The notes under the pieces: model-generated
Seen by the model: only the letters and a program-made list of their open reading frames with translations
The model's database searches: none
Told to the model about the DNA's origin: nothing
Made by a program: the position numbers and the translations under genes
Shown: piece by piece, positions 12,792-24,515 of the stretch
Layout: the number at the start of each line of letters is the position of its first letter
How positions within the stretch are numbered: position 1 is the first letter of the stretch
DNA from: Piezodorus guildinii
Taxonomy: Eukaryota; Arthropoda; Insecta; Hemiptera; Pentatomidae
Length of the DNA stretch: 64,000 nucleotides
Direction: 5' to 3'
Assembly: GCA_023052935.1 (NCBI GenBank)
Contig: CM041295.1
Coordinates: 108,626,711-108,690,710 of the forward strand

Positions 12792-12833
12792 CTGAAAAGA
12801 AAAGAATAAAGTTAACCTTATCAGAACTTCATA

Positions 12834-13764
12834 AAGGGCCTAGCCGGATAAGCATGTGAAATCTGCCCCCGCGTGTATTTGAACCAAATTTATACCATTG
12901 AGTCACACCTATGAAAAACAACCTTACGCAATTTTTAAGCCCCTTAATCCTAACGGGGGGGAAGTTATGGAGGGGGGAAGATAAAACAAAAAAAATTGTT
13001 TTCTCCTGAACTGCTCAACTGATTTTCACGAAAAAAATATATGTTATGGATTTTATAAATAGGTTTCAAAAAATATTTTTTTAAATTTTTTTCCACGAAA
13101 ATGTTGGTCCCAAAAAATTTTTGAATTTTTCAAAAAAATATTTTTTGGTTATGATGGTTTGGTACACCTCCAATTTTTCGCTACTTTATTTCATTATAGG
13201 GTCCTCCATAACATATATTTTTTTCAATTTTATCGGAAGTGTACCCCATGGTGAAAAATAAAAAAAACAAATTTTTCTCCTGAACGAATCAACCGACTTT
13301 CACGAAAAAAATATATGGTAATGGTTTTCTAATAGAGTTTCAAAAAACATTTTTTTGAATTTTTTATTTCGAAAACTTGAGTCAAAATTTGTATTTTTAA
13401 TTTTTCAAAAATAAATTTCAAATTATGTTAGATTAGTACACCAACAATTTTTTACTAATTTGATTCATTGGAGGGTCCTGCGCAATATATTTTTTTTTCA
13501 AGTTGGTCTAAAATGTACCCAATAAGGAAAAATAAAAAAAAACAGCATTTTTTCAACTCTCTGAGTAGTAGCTGGTCACGCATGAAGAGTAGGGATAGAG
13601 CTGTAGGATCGTAATGTTATTAGATATTACTTACACACTATGCACATACATACTATTTATTATACCTATTATTATAAATATCTTATATTGGATCGAATAT
13701 ATTTATTTTTGTTTGCATTTAGTTAATTTTTTTTACTTGGATAACTACTACACAGCACTATATG

Positions 13765-13799
<35 letters not shown>

Positions 13800-15522
13800 G
13801 TAACTAAAAAGATTTTTTTAATATATATTTTTTCATATTATTATATGTTAATCAAAAAAGTTATGATGACAGACTTGCATGAAGTGTTCGACAAAAAGCC
13901 TGTCGACTGTTAACTTTTTTGATTATTTAACATATAATAATATGAAAAAATATATATTAAAAAAATCTTTTTAGTTACGTTTTATATAAATATAGCATAT
14001 AGTGCTGTGTAGTAGTTATCCAGTAGTTATCCAGTAAGTAAGAAAAATTAACTAAATACAAGAAAAATACATATATTCGATCCAATATAAGATATTTATA
14101 ATAATAGGTATAATAAATAGTATGTATGTGCATAGTGTGTAAGTAATATCTAATAACATTACGATCCTACAGCTCTATCCCTACTCTTCATGCGTGACCA
14201 GCTACTACTCAGAGAGTTGAAAAAATGCTGTTTTTTTTTTATTTTTCCTTACTTACACACTATGCACATACATACTATTTATTATACCTATTATTATAAA
14301 TATCTTATATTGGATCGAATATATGTATTTTTCTTGTATTTAGTTAATTTTTCTTACTTACTGGATAACTACTACACAGCACTATATGCTATATTTATAT
14401 AAAACGTAACTAAAAAGATTTTTTTAATATATATTTTTTCATATTATTATATGTTAAATAATCAAAAAAGTTAACAGTCGACAGGCTTTTTGTCGAACAC
14501 TTCATGCAAGTCTGTCATCATAACTTTTTTGATTAACATATAATAATATGAAAAAATATATATTAAAAAAATCTTTTTAGTTACGTTTTATATAAATATA
14601 GCATATAGTGCTGTGTAGTAGTTATCCAAGTAAAAAAAATTAACTAAATGCAAAAGAAATAAATATATTCGATCCAATATAAGGTATTTATAATAATAGG
14701 TATAATAAATAGTATGTATGTGCATAGTGTGTAAGTGATATCTAATGGCATTACGGTCCCACAGCTAGGGATAGAGCTCTTCATGCGTGACCTCAGAGAG
14801 CTGAAAAAATGCTGTTTTTTTTTATTTTTCCTTATTGGGTACATTTTAGACCAACATGAAAAAAATATATATTGCGCAGGACCCTATAATGAATCAAATT
14901 AGTAAAAAATTGTTGGTGTACTAATCTAACATAATTTAAAATTTATTTTTGAAAAATTAAAAATAAAAATTTTGACTCACGTTTTCGAAATAAAAAATTC
15001 AAAAAAATGTTTTTTGCAACTCTATTAGAAAACCATTACCATATATTTTTTTCGTGAAAGTCGGTTGATTCGTTCAAGAGAAAAATTTGTTTTTTTTATT
15101 TTTCACCATGGGGTACACTTCCGATTAAATCGAAAAAAATATATGTTATGGAGGACCCTATAATGAAATAAAGTAGCGAAAAATTGGAGGTGTACCAAAC
15201 CATCATAACCAAAAAATATTTTTTTGAAAAATTCAAAAATTTTTTGGGTCCAACATTTTCGTGGAAAAAAAATTTTAAAAAATATTTTTTGAAACCTATT
15301 TATAAATCCATAACATATATTTTTTTCGTGAAAATCAGTTGAGCAGTTCAGGAGAAAACAATTTTTTTTGTTTTATCTTCCCCCCTCCATAACTTCCCCC
15401 CGTCAGGATTAAGGGGCTAAAAATTTGCGTAAGGTTGTTTCTCATAGGTGTGACTCAATGGTATAAATTTGGTTCAAATACACGCGGGGGCAGATTTCAC
15501 ATGCTTATCCGGCTAGGTCCTT
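12834..15522. mobile_element. 2.7 kb nested palindrome (foldback-type element) in Gab intron 3
   Basis: The two ends (AAGGGCCTAGCCGGATAAGC and the inverse of AAGGACCTAGCCGGATAAGC) begin inverted arms running to the centre near 14178. Each outer arm (about 12834-13530 and 14850-15522) holds two diverged units of about 280 bases, both with the theme of a cacgaaaaaaatatatg block. The inner part is two further palindromes in tandem, centred near 13890 and 14490, each about 600-720 bp. TA flanks both ends, compatible with a TA target duplication. There is no transposase. The small ORFs at 13614-13796, 14190-14402 and 14644-14844 are mirror images of one AT-rich sequence, not genes. A degenerate relative lies at 39687-39990. 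Confidence 0.85.
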
Positions 15523-16069
15523 TATAATATGATCAACAGGGTGGTAATCTAAATATTGTTATTTAATAACAAAGACAAATACTATAGAAGTTACTAGAGC
15601 AAGGATTTTATTATAGCTATAATTACCAATATTGTTCTGAAGTACACATATCAAAAAGTTTTACAACACCTCTTTATTCCATAAAAACAGAAAATCACAT
15701 TAAAATCGATCAAATGTTCCTAGCACTGCCCAGGAAATAAAGGAAGCTGATGTGGAAGGATGGTGAAACATGGACCAAGACACAATTAACACTTGATAAC
15801 AGGCATGTCAGAATGTGTGCAGACCAAATTAGAGCAAGAGGAGGTAATACTGACTGACTACTGAAAATAATTTATTGCTTTGCTTTAATATTTAAAATTT
15901 AAAAAAGCCAATTTTTTTTTTAAATCACAAAAGAGAGTAGCCATTTATGTAAAATATTAGAAAGAATTTTTAAAAATCAAACAAAATTATTAAGTATTTA
16001 TTAAATGTACTTTGTGTTATGTAGCTTCTTAGTAGCAAAACACAATGTACATGGCAAACCGGGTTGAAG
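15523..16069. other. Gab intron 3, no gene seen
   Basis: AT-rich intronic sequence between the palindrome and the LINE nest. A slightly more GC-rich piece near 15720-15850 shows no frame I can recognise. Confidence 0.4.
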
Positions 16070-17265
16070 CAAAACTTTTTTTTATGTGTGTATAAATTTA
16101 TTTTAAATCAAATACAAATAGAAGGGGATCAAATGGGTAGAGCAAAAGGAGGGCTAGAGAGGGAGACAGGTACGGGCGTCTCCCCCACTCTTTGTAAATT
16201 TATCAAGCCATAGTGCCCTACCCCACTGCTTAATAAACTTCCAGTCCTCCCTATCCCTATCAACGCCTACTTTCCCCTCTATGTAGTGTCTCCCAGGGAG
16301 TCCGATGGGACTCATCTAGGTGACGACCCTCTTAAGACAACCAAGCCAGGTGGAGGGCACTCGATGATGAGGGCTGAATGGCAGGGGGTGCATAATAATA
16401 CACTGAATTTAATTGACCCACCTTGAGACACCTGGCATACCCCATTGTACCTTAATGCCCGCTGCAGTGAGAGGGGGTTGTATCTGTAGTGTATTTTACC
16501 CCTATACTCGTGGGAACAACGTGTCCAATATAATTACAAATATTTCAGATAGCAAGGAGGAGGTAGAGGAGTTATTTGAGATAATGGCCATGGAGGATTC
16601 TTTATCTTCCTCGCATGGCCAGCCACCTCCTGTATTTCAGAAAGACGATGAAGAAACTTGGAGTTCCTTAGCGATGCTTCTAGGTGAGGTAAGAGGCCTT
16701 TCTGTAGAACCGGAGAGTGAGTGGAGCTTAGGTGGGACTACTGATAGAACCCTCAAGCCCAAGGAGGTGAAGAAGCCCTCCACTGCACAGAGGAGAAAAT
16801 TCAAGAAAATGCAGGCTCAGACCAAGGATGACACTGGACCTTCAAGACTCCAAGAGAACCGGAGTAAGACGGCTCCTGGAATGAGCTCAGAGAAAAGATC
16901 AAGGACCTCACATGGGACCTCTGTGCCAACGACAAAGAGAGCCAGAAGTGCAGGCCCTAATGCCAGCTCTAGCTGCCAGAGGGAGTAAGGTAGCTATTAT
17001 CAACACTCAATACTGAACAGCTCACCTGAGAGAATCCCTGAGTCTAGCCTAAGCTACCTTGAAGGCAGAAACTGGCTGGTGACCTATGGGATGAGCAATG
17101 TCCCTCTCAGTTTACTGAAGAAAAAGAAGCCACCTAAACAAATAAAGGAAAAGGCAACTAAGGTTCTACCCAATGCTAAGGCTGAGGAGAAGAAGATGGA
17201 GAATGTTAAGGAGAGTCCTCCTAAGGCGCTCCTGCCTGAGGAGTACCAGCATACTATATAACAAT
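16070..17265 (+). pseudogene. LINE ORF1-like fragment, lysine-rich
   Basis: The plus-strand frame 16413-16988 encodes 191 residues: an acidic N-terminal half (DSKEEVEELFEIMAMEDS) and a basic, Ser/Thr-rich C-terminal half (STAQRRKFKKMQAQ, then SSEKRSRTSHGTSVPTTKRA). It is followed in another frame by SKVAIINTQY and then by 17079-17261 (LEGRNWLVTYG upstream, KKKKPPKQIKEKATKVLP). This order, basic nuclear-type tail followed by a VAII..YP-like segment, resembles the ORF1 of some arthropod LINEs (DUF4780-type proteins). The resemblance is from memory and is moderate. GC content is higher than the surroundings. The fragment is broken by frameshifts and ends where the LINE at 17266 inserted. Confidence 0.5.
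17251..17265. repeat. Target-site duplication, left copy
   Basis: ATACTATATAACAAT, repeated exactly at 18179-18193 on the other side of the LINE insertion. Confidence 0.9.
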
Positions 17266-18178
17266 AATAATAAAAATAATAATAATAATAGGCTTAGCGA
17301 ACCCGAAGGTTCGATGCCGATACCACCAAATTCCGCCTACACAGACTCGTCCAATGTTCACCATTCAAGCCCAAGCCCCCGGGATCAGCCTTAACGCAAT
17401 CCTCCCATCTCCGCTTCGGCCTACCTTTCGGACGCCTACCAGTCGGATCAGCAAATACCAACTTTCTCGGAATCCGCTCGTCATCGAGCGGAACAACTTT
17501 ACTCGCCCATTTGAGTCTCTGCGATGCAATCAGCTCAATTATATTCACAGGATGCAAGTTCCACAATTCCGTGTTGTGCAACCTTCTAAACTCCCCAGTG
17601 GCCTCATCTCTCTTTGGACCAAATATTTTACGCAATACCTTATTTTCGAAAACCTTAAGCCGTTGTTCATCCTTCAAAGTAAGCGGCCACGTTTCACATC
17701 CGTAAAGAACCGTTGGAAGAATAATAGTTTTATATATTCTAATCTTTAAGTTTTTAGATAGAAGCCGCGAACTAAGTAACTTAGCAACTGAATAATAACA
17801 CGCATTTCCCATTTTTAACCGGGACTTTATTTCTTCCTGGATTTCATTTTTTCTAGTTATAATTGAACCTAAATACTTGAATTTCTCTACGTGTTCAAAA
17901 GTATGACCTGATACAACAATATCACCAAGATCGACACCGTTTTTGATACTAATCATATACTTCGTCTTATCGGTATTTAATTCGAGTCCTATTTCTTTAC
18001 CGGTTTTTATTAACACACTTGTATTTAGTTGTATGGTTTCCGTGTCTTCACCTAGCAGTACCAGATCATTGGCATACCCCAAAACTGGAATTTTGTCACC
18101 CATATTTAAGCCTTTCTCGGTACACATCACCTTTTCTATGACATATTCTAAAGCTATATTAAATAACACAGGTGAAAG
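17266..18178 (-). mobile_element. 5'-truncated LINE (family A) insertion with 15-bp TSD
   Basis: The minus-strand frame 18169-17294 encodes 291 uninterrupted residues: the end of the RT domain (GYANDLVLLGEDTE, where the usual YADD has Asn for the first Asp) and a long C-terminal region with GCETWPLTLKDEQRLKVFEN and GRRPKGRPKRRWEDCVKAD. It is the same family as 1480-3557 but much less decayed. The 3' tail is an ATT-type repeat next to GTAAGCC. The copy starts mid-RT at 18178, so it is a dead-on-arrival truncated insertion. The 15-bp flanking duplication shows target-primed reverse transcription. It landed in the LINE ORF1-like fragment. Confidence 0.93.
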
Positions 18179-18193
18179 ATACTATATAACAAT
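18179..18193. repeat. Target-site duplication, right copy
   Basis: Second copy of ATACTATATAACAAT flanking the LINE at 17266-18178. Confidence 0.9.
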
Positions 18194-18339
18194 TTTTAAA
18201 AATTATGGTGTTGGTAAATCATTGAAAATATTGCCTATTTTAGCAGGGAAGCCTTTTCTAGACCAAATTGTGAAACTGCCATTTTATATTACAGTTCTAG
18301 AATATCTAGGAGTTCTAGGAGATGATTTTTGAGAAAATA

Positions 18340-21150
18340 GAAGAAGACTTAAAATAAATTGACTCGCATTAAAATCCAAAGCTATGATAAGGTATGATAG
18401 AATTGAGCTATTTAAGTTGAATATAATAAGTGATTCAATATGCCACATTCGGTCACATATATTTAACCAAATAATTCAGCAATGAGTTTATCCCAATTTA
18501 AGGAAAATGTCCATAATTAAGCCCTTACCTAAAAAGGTACCAGCCAAAGAAGTGAAAGATTACAGGGCAACCAATGTTCTAGGGATCCCTGGTAAAGTTC
18601 TCAATAAAATTATATATAAAAAACTATATAAATATATCTCGAATGAAGAAATAATTGATGAATTATAGCTAGGTTCTAAGGAAGGAGTGAGCACCGAAAC
18701 GGCACTTATCAGGATTATAGATGATATAAGGCTTAACATGGTAGATAGAAAAGTGATGGTCCTCGTACTGATTAATTTTAGCAGAGCATTTGATTCCATA
18801 GATCATAAATTATTATTAGCGATATTGAAGTACTATTGTACGAAATACATGTTAAATCTGGTAAAATCATACCTGAACAACAGCAATTTTATTATTAACT
18901 CAGTACAAAGTAATGCAACATACAGAGCAATACAATTCTGTGGTACATCTCAAGGCTCGAATTTATCCGGCATATTATTTACATTATTTTTGAACTTAAT
19001 AGGCAAAAACTTCAAACATTGTAAATATATGCTATATGTGGATGACTTGCAAATATATATTGAGGCCGATGTGAACCACATAAATGATAACATGAATGAA
19101 GATTTGAAGAGACTGGAAAGATGGTGTGGTGATCACAGAATAAGTATAAACCAACAAAAATCAAAGGCAAAAACAATAGGATTCTGAACACAACAAAAAT
19201 TAAATATATACAAAATAAACAAAGTATCAATGATTAATACAGAGTTACATCTTCTTCTTCTTTAGCTCTCTCCTTGTGCCTTTCAGCGTGGAGATAGTCC
19301 AACCCAGGATCTCCATCTCTCTCTGTCTCCTGCAAGATTCTTCATCTCCTGCAGTTTCTTGCCTCTCGCTTGCCCCAACTTGGTAATGTAGCCATCGTAG
19401 CTAAGCCTAGGCCTTCCTCTAGGTCTGGTGCAAACTGGTTTTGCCTCCATAAATTTGCGTGGGTCACAATCCTGGCTCATCCTACATACATGCCCGTACC
19501 ACCTCAACTGTCTCTTCTCCAGGGTCTCCTTCATTGCAGGAATGTTTAATTCTTCCCTTATTGTTTCATTCCTGATCCTATCCCTGCGGGTTTTGGAAGC
19601 CACTCTGGGCAGGTATTTCATTTCTGCCGCTGTTATACGGCTCCATTTGTTGTCCGGGAGTACCCAGCTCTCTGCTCCGTATAGTAGAACAGGCATGTAT
19701 ACGGAGGCCTTAAATATGTGGAGCTTGACATCTTTTTTAACCTCTCTCTTTCCTACTACTGTGTTGCTGATGGAATAATAAATATTATTTGCTTTTCCTA
19801 TCCTGTGGGATATTTCGGGTTGTATTTTTCCATTTCCGCTTATCACAGTTCCAAGGTAGGAGAATTCATTTACCACTTCAAGCTCCTCGTCGTTGCACAT
19901 AATGTGGATTTGTTCGGGCTGTCGTCCGACTTGTAGGATCTTGCTTTTTCTGGCATTAATAATCATACCTTTCCGCTCTAATTCTGCTTCCCACTCTATT
20001 AGGGCTTGTTGGAGCTTAACGCTAGAGTCAGTAATAAGGACTATGTCATCGGCATACACCATTACTTGTGCCTGTATGGTTCTCATATTCCAATGACCAA
20101 TCACCGCTCTTGCTGTTCTTCTCTTGCAAATCTTAATTATTTCATCCATAAAGATGATGAAGAGTAGATGGCTGAGGCTATCCCCTGCTTAACTCCTTTT
20201 GCCATCGGAAAGCTCTTTGACTCAAGACCGTTAATTCTTACAATGCCCTTTGGCGCCTGGTATGTTGATTTTATAGCGAGTAGCAAACCCTCAGGCACGT
20301 TCTTTACTCTCAGGGCGTTCCATATTTCCTCTCTAGGTACTGAGTCAAACGCAACTTTAATATCCAGAAAAGCAAGGTATAAGCTTTTATTTCGATCCCA
20401 GGCTTTCTCTATTAACATCCTCAAAGCAAAGATATGGTCTTGGGTTTGGCGTCCAGGGCGAAAAGCTGCTTGCTCGTTTTCCAGATTATCTTCGACTAAA
20501 GGTCTCAGCTTCTTTTCCAGAATCGAGGTATATATTTTATATACCACCTGTGAGAGACATATTGGTCTATAGTTAGCGCATTCGCTTGTGCTTTCCTTCT
20601 GTGAGTTACATCAATGCAAATAAAAAACCTAGGTATTTTGATAAGTAATAATCTGACCTGGAATGTACAAACTGAAAACTAAATTTTCAGCCTTCTATGC
20701 CGAGTAGAAAAATCCTGATAAGTACTATGGTTATGCCGTACCTGAATTATGCAAGAATGACTAATAAGGATATCACAGAAAAATTATTAAATAGACTTCA
20801 AAGAGCCCAGAATGCAGCTATACATTACACAACACAAACTCCAATAGATCGACATATCACACCCTACTACAAACAGTTAAACTGGAAGAAGATTAGGTCA
20901 AGAAGAATATTTAATTTATTAACAATTACATATAAAATATTTAAGTGCGAAACCCCAAACTATCTTTACTCAAATATGATCTTCTTACACGACATTCATA
21001 GTAGAAAGAATAAAGTCTCTAAATACACATTACTAATTCCGAAACATAAAACATCAATTTTTAATAAATCATTCATGGTAAGTCCATATAGAACATTTAA
21101 TAAGTTCAATAAAAAAATTAATTTAAATCACCCACTTAAAACAATTTAAA
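18340..21150 (+). pseudogene. Jockey/CR1-like LINE relic, split by another LINE
   Basis: Plus-strand RT in two blocks. Block 1 (about 18340-19241): KPLPKKVPAKEVKDYRATNV, then STETALIRIIDDIR, then VLINFSRAFDSIDHKLL, then a diverged GTSQGSNLSGILFTLF, then LYVDDLQIYIE (normally YADD), then QQKSKAKTIGF. Block 2 (20603-21150): IKNLGILISNNLTWN, then a C-terminal RRIFNLLTI part. Removing the minus-strand LINE and one copy of GAGTTACATC joins the blocks through the KNLGI motif that always follows the RT domain, so this was one element. It is very AT-rich, with stops and altered catalytic residues. The 5' end is undefined; 18194-18340 is unassigned. Confidence 0.85.
19242..20612 (-). mobile_element. 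LINE family B insertion, nearly open, one frameshift, 10-bp TSD
   Basis: GAGTTACATC occurs at 19242-19251 and 20603-20612 and flanks a minus-strand LINE with a GAAGAAGAAG tail. The frame 20547-20137 has RPGRQTQDHIFALRMLIEKA, then LDIKVAFDSVPREEIW, then GVKQG. The frame 20149-19283 continues MDEIIKIC, then VMVYADDIVLITDS (intact catalytic YADD), then LLYGAESWVL, then RQLRWYGHVCRMS, then GRPRLSYDGYITKLG. One base is missing just after KQG (near 20190); in the shifted frame the expected DSLS follows directly. Upstream RT and endonuclease are absent (5' truncation at 20602). This is a recent truncated copy. Confidence 0.92.
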
Positions 21151-21564
21151 AAAATATATAAAAGAAATAATAAATGAGGAATAATTTTAAACTTAATACA
21201 TTATATTATTATGTTAGAAGGATTTACTAATGTTTGTAAATAATATATTTTAAATTCTGTGTTATTAAAATCTGTAATGTATATAGTGTATATAAGAGTA
21301 TTAGAAACGTTTATGCCAAATGAATAATGTAGAGTTAAATTCCATTTTATGTTTATTTTAATCTCAAGTTTGATGTTTTATTTTATTCTGATGATGTTGT
21401 ATATATACATCAAATATTATTAATATTTGAAATATAAGTATATCAATTACTGACGTAAAAGACCTGACTCAAGGTTAATGATAAATGTATACACAATTCT
21501 TGTTCACTGTAAGAGAATACCAGTTGGTCCTAAATGTAACAGGACATTAATAAACTTTATTCTA

Positions 21565-21709
21565 GGGGCACTCACTACGTTTGCTATAGCATGCTATTTG
21601 TGCTATTGTGCTAAACCCATCAATTTTATACAGGAAATAACTGTAGAAACTCGACGGGTTGAGCAAAATAACAGAAATAGCATGCTATAGCAAACGTAGT
21701 GAGTACCCC
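21565..21709. mobile_element. hAT-like MITE, 145 bp
   Basis: Terminal inverted repeats of about 32 bp start GGGGCACTCACTACGTTTGC (left) and GGGGTACTCACTACGTTTGC (inverse of right). The flanks TTATTCTA (left) and CTATTCTA (right) look like an 8-bp target duplication with one difference, typical of hAT elements. No coding capacity; the small ORF at 21478-21690 simply runs across it. Confidence 0.72.
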
Positions 21710-22895
21710 ATCTATTCTATTCTATCTTGCTACTATTGATAAAGGAGAATCGGCTAGTTTAGGATTTTACCAGAAAATTTGTACTTAAGATGGATTTATT
21801 AAGCAGCAAACCATAACTTAAATATCAGAATCCAGGAATCAACCTTTTACACCTTCCCAATCAATTTTAAACATCTGAAAACTGTCATTTGACTTATGCA
21901 GAAGTCCGAGGTAAGTGATCTCACTGTTTTATAAAGGTTTCCTTCCACAGCTTCCTAAAGATCATTGATCTCCATTGATGATGGAGGCAGTCCACAGACC
22001 AGATCCTGCAATGTCATATCTCCAGAAAAAATTTAGAAAACAATGAATGGTTCTTTTTCAGCACTCCCTTTAACAAATGCCCGATAAAAATTCCTTGTTG
22101 TCTGGGCAACAGAATAACTAAGTTTGAACTCATAAAAACAGGTTGAAAGAAACTTGCTTGTTTCTGTTATTATGATTCAAACAAAACTAAAATCTGTTTC
22201 CATACATTGGAATTAAAGAAACACTGTTAATAAATAGAGGATCAGCAAGTATTTATTATAGGTAGTAAATATTTTGCTAAGAATAAATTTAACTCTCATT
22301 AAACTTTAACAATAAAAAATCAGACTTTGAATGGATGACAACCCATAATAAATCAACTCCAAAGAATCAAAAATAAATCAACCCCAAAGAATCGATCTAG
22401 AAAAGAAACCTACAAGAGATGGACTAATGTCTAATAGTGTTATTTAGGAAATGATAAAAGAAAAAAGAAACAATTTTTTTTTTGTAAGACTCTGTAAAAT
22501 AGCTTTGAAAGCATAAAGGAATAAGTCATTATGGAATTTTCTACTTTATATTTTATTTTGCATCTAGATTCCCATCATGACTCCACTTCGTGAGAAAAAT
22601 AATTATAATTTCTAACCAAGATTTCAATAAAAACATGGATACATAACTTTAATCTCTGTAGCAGTCACTATTCTTATCTGGGTAAAGATATCAACACATT
22701 TTTATCACTACCTCTTTTACTCATTCTTTTGAGATAAGGCACTATCTCGGTACTTATCAACAAATTAGCATTTGTTAGTCAAAAGATAATGCCTTCAAGA
22801 TATAAAATGAAACTAAAACTTAACAAAATTAAAAAATAAGGACATAGTTTGAGTTAAGAAATGATAATTTAAAATTAAGGTTAAGATTTAATACA
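21710..22895. other. Gab intron 3, no gene seen
   Basis: AT-rich sequence without a recognisable gene. It includes a short imperfect tandem near 22350-22400 (aatcaactccaaagaatc twice). Confidence 0.4.
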
Positions 22896-23068
22896 GAATT
22901 GGAGGCTGTAATGATACTTCACCACTTTTTATAAGCAATGCACAATAAAGGAAATCATAATTATGTACCTTCAGATAAAAAATTGTTTTTGCACCTAATG
23001 ATGGCATAATAGCTGAAACGTGCACTGTCTAATAAAAAGTAGTGAAGTATTATTACAGTCTCCGATTC
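22896..23068. mobile_element. Short inverted-repeat element with hammerhead-like core, 173 bp
   Basis: The ends GGAGGCTGTAATGATACTTC and, inverted, GGAGACTGTAATAATACTTC form TIRs of about 35 bp. Inside, near 22997-23024, CTAATGA is followed by GGC, a loop, GCT and GAAAC, the order of a hammerhead ribozyme core with a short stem II. Penelope-like retroelements are known to carry such motifs. No ORF. The classification is tentative. Confidence 0.5.
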
Positions 23069-23584
23069 GACATAACGTTATCTAAGCACAAGTTTAAAAA
23101 TTTAATTTAAATAATATTACCCCATGGAGGCTTATCAAAAAGTCACACCTGTGACACTTATTATAAAATTTAAAAAAACTGCGAAAAAAACACGTTGATT
23201 TTGACAGTTTTTACATTTACTGTAGCAATAAGAATAATTGCTATATTTTTGGGTGACAGTTTTAATGAGGCAGCAGGAGTTACAAAAACAACTTAGATTA
23301 TAAATTTTTACCCTATTATTTATTTTTATTGGAATTCTTTCAGTAAAAATAAAAAAATAAAAATTTGCCAGAGGTATCGAGTTTACCAATTCACAATCAT
23401 GCCAGGTAGCATGCAAACAGATATTATTGAAATGATAAAGATATTTGAATTAAAGTTATTATAACTTATAAGTTAAACAAATCCTGTATAATTATTTTAA
23501 ATTTACATGTCTCATTAAATATTATTGAGCATACTGAGGATAGGAATTTATTATAGCTCTCCACACAATATTACATAGAACTTA

Positions 23585-24040
23585 AGGTTGGGCATTAGGC
23601 CACTTCACTGATTATCGGCAACGTCTACATCTAGATCTTTCCTTTGACTCCAGCTTTCAGTTTCTCTTTCAAACTTCACTAATATCCCTCCTCATCATTC
23701 GATCCAAACTTTTCTTTTGACAGACTCTATCCATTACTCGACACAGACTGCCCTCATCAATTGACTCCTCTTACAAATTTATTTTCAACCCCTCTTCCCC
23801 CAATAAATACGGTCCTTTTTTTTCTTAGTGGCTATCATAACAATGCAGGCGGGATGGAGAGGGGATTTTTGGCATTCTCTTTAAAGATTAAAATATTAAG
23901 GCCCTTCTTCATTCCCTGAAGCAATGTCATAAAAGTTATGAAGGTCTCCTATTAGACTTGCAAGGTCTAACACCATGGTCCCCTCCGTATCTTGGTCAAA
24001 TTACTTATCCAACCATGTATATCTAGTACCCCAGCTTTTT
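23585..24040. other. GC-richer block in Gab intron 3, unassigned
   Basis: Base composition is clearly higher in G+C than its flanks, which usually marks a TE fragment here. I read both strands and recognise no domain. Confidence 0.35.
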
Positions 24041-24340
24041 TCCCACAAATGTTTTATTTATATTTAAATTAAATAATAATGATTATAATTTCCACCACAG
24101 TATTTTCAATACATAACAATATTTGGTTACAAGAAGTGAATACACTTTATAATTTTGAAATGAAGAAATAAAATTCAATATATTTATTAATGGGTACAAA
24201 GTCTCAAAATAAAAATTAATAAGATTGTATTCACACTGCAAAAAATCTACTTCAAAATTTGAGAACATAAAAAAAAAAAAAAAAAAAAATTTTTACTTGT
24301 ACTTCATGTGTAAGCTTTACAAAAAAAATCCATTACTAAC

Positions 24341-24515
24341 CATTTTCATCTTGAATGAAGGGTTTTAATCCACAAACATGACAAACACAGTCAACCCATT
24401 TATTCATGTCTGCTTCTGTTTCAGCTGCTAAATAATAAGTTCTTTTTGGAGTACGAACATCAAACATGTGACGATATTTATGTTTACTACTTTCAAATTC
24501 TAGTCCAGCATCAAC
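24341..24515 (-). CDS. dos: Gab/Dos-type docking protein, exon 3 (end of PH domain, residues 72-130)
   Basis: Acceptor TTTTTTAG before 24515 (phase 0) and donor GTTAGT after 24341 (leaving phase 1). It encodes the second half of the PH domain. VDAGLEF matches the VDAGLTF of GAB1 at the same place. HMFDVRTPKRTYYLAAET gives strands 5-7, and EADMNKWVDCVCHVCGLKPF is the C-terminal helix with the invariant PH tryptophan (Trp111). Gab PH domains bind PIP3 and bring the protein to the membrane at activated receptors. Confidence 0.93.

Noticed and set aside
13614..14844. Three ORFs with nearly the same peptide (60-70 codons)
   Set aside because: They are mirror copies of one AT-rich sequence inside the palindrome, so the similarity comes from the inverted repeats and not from coding selection.
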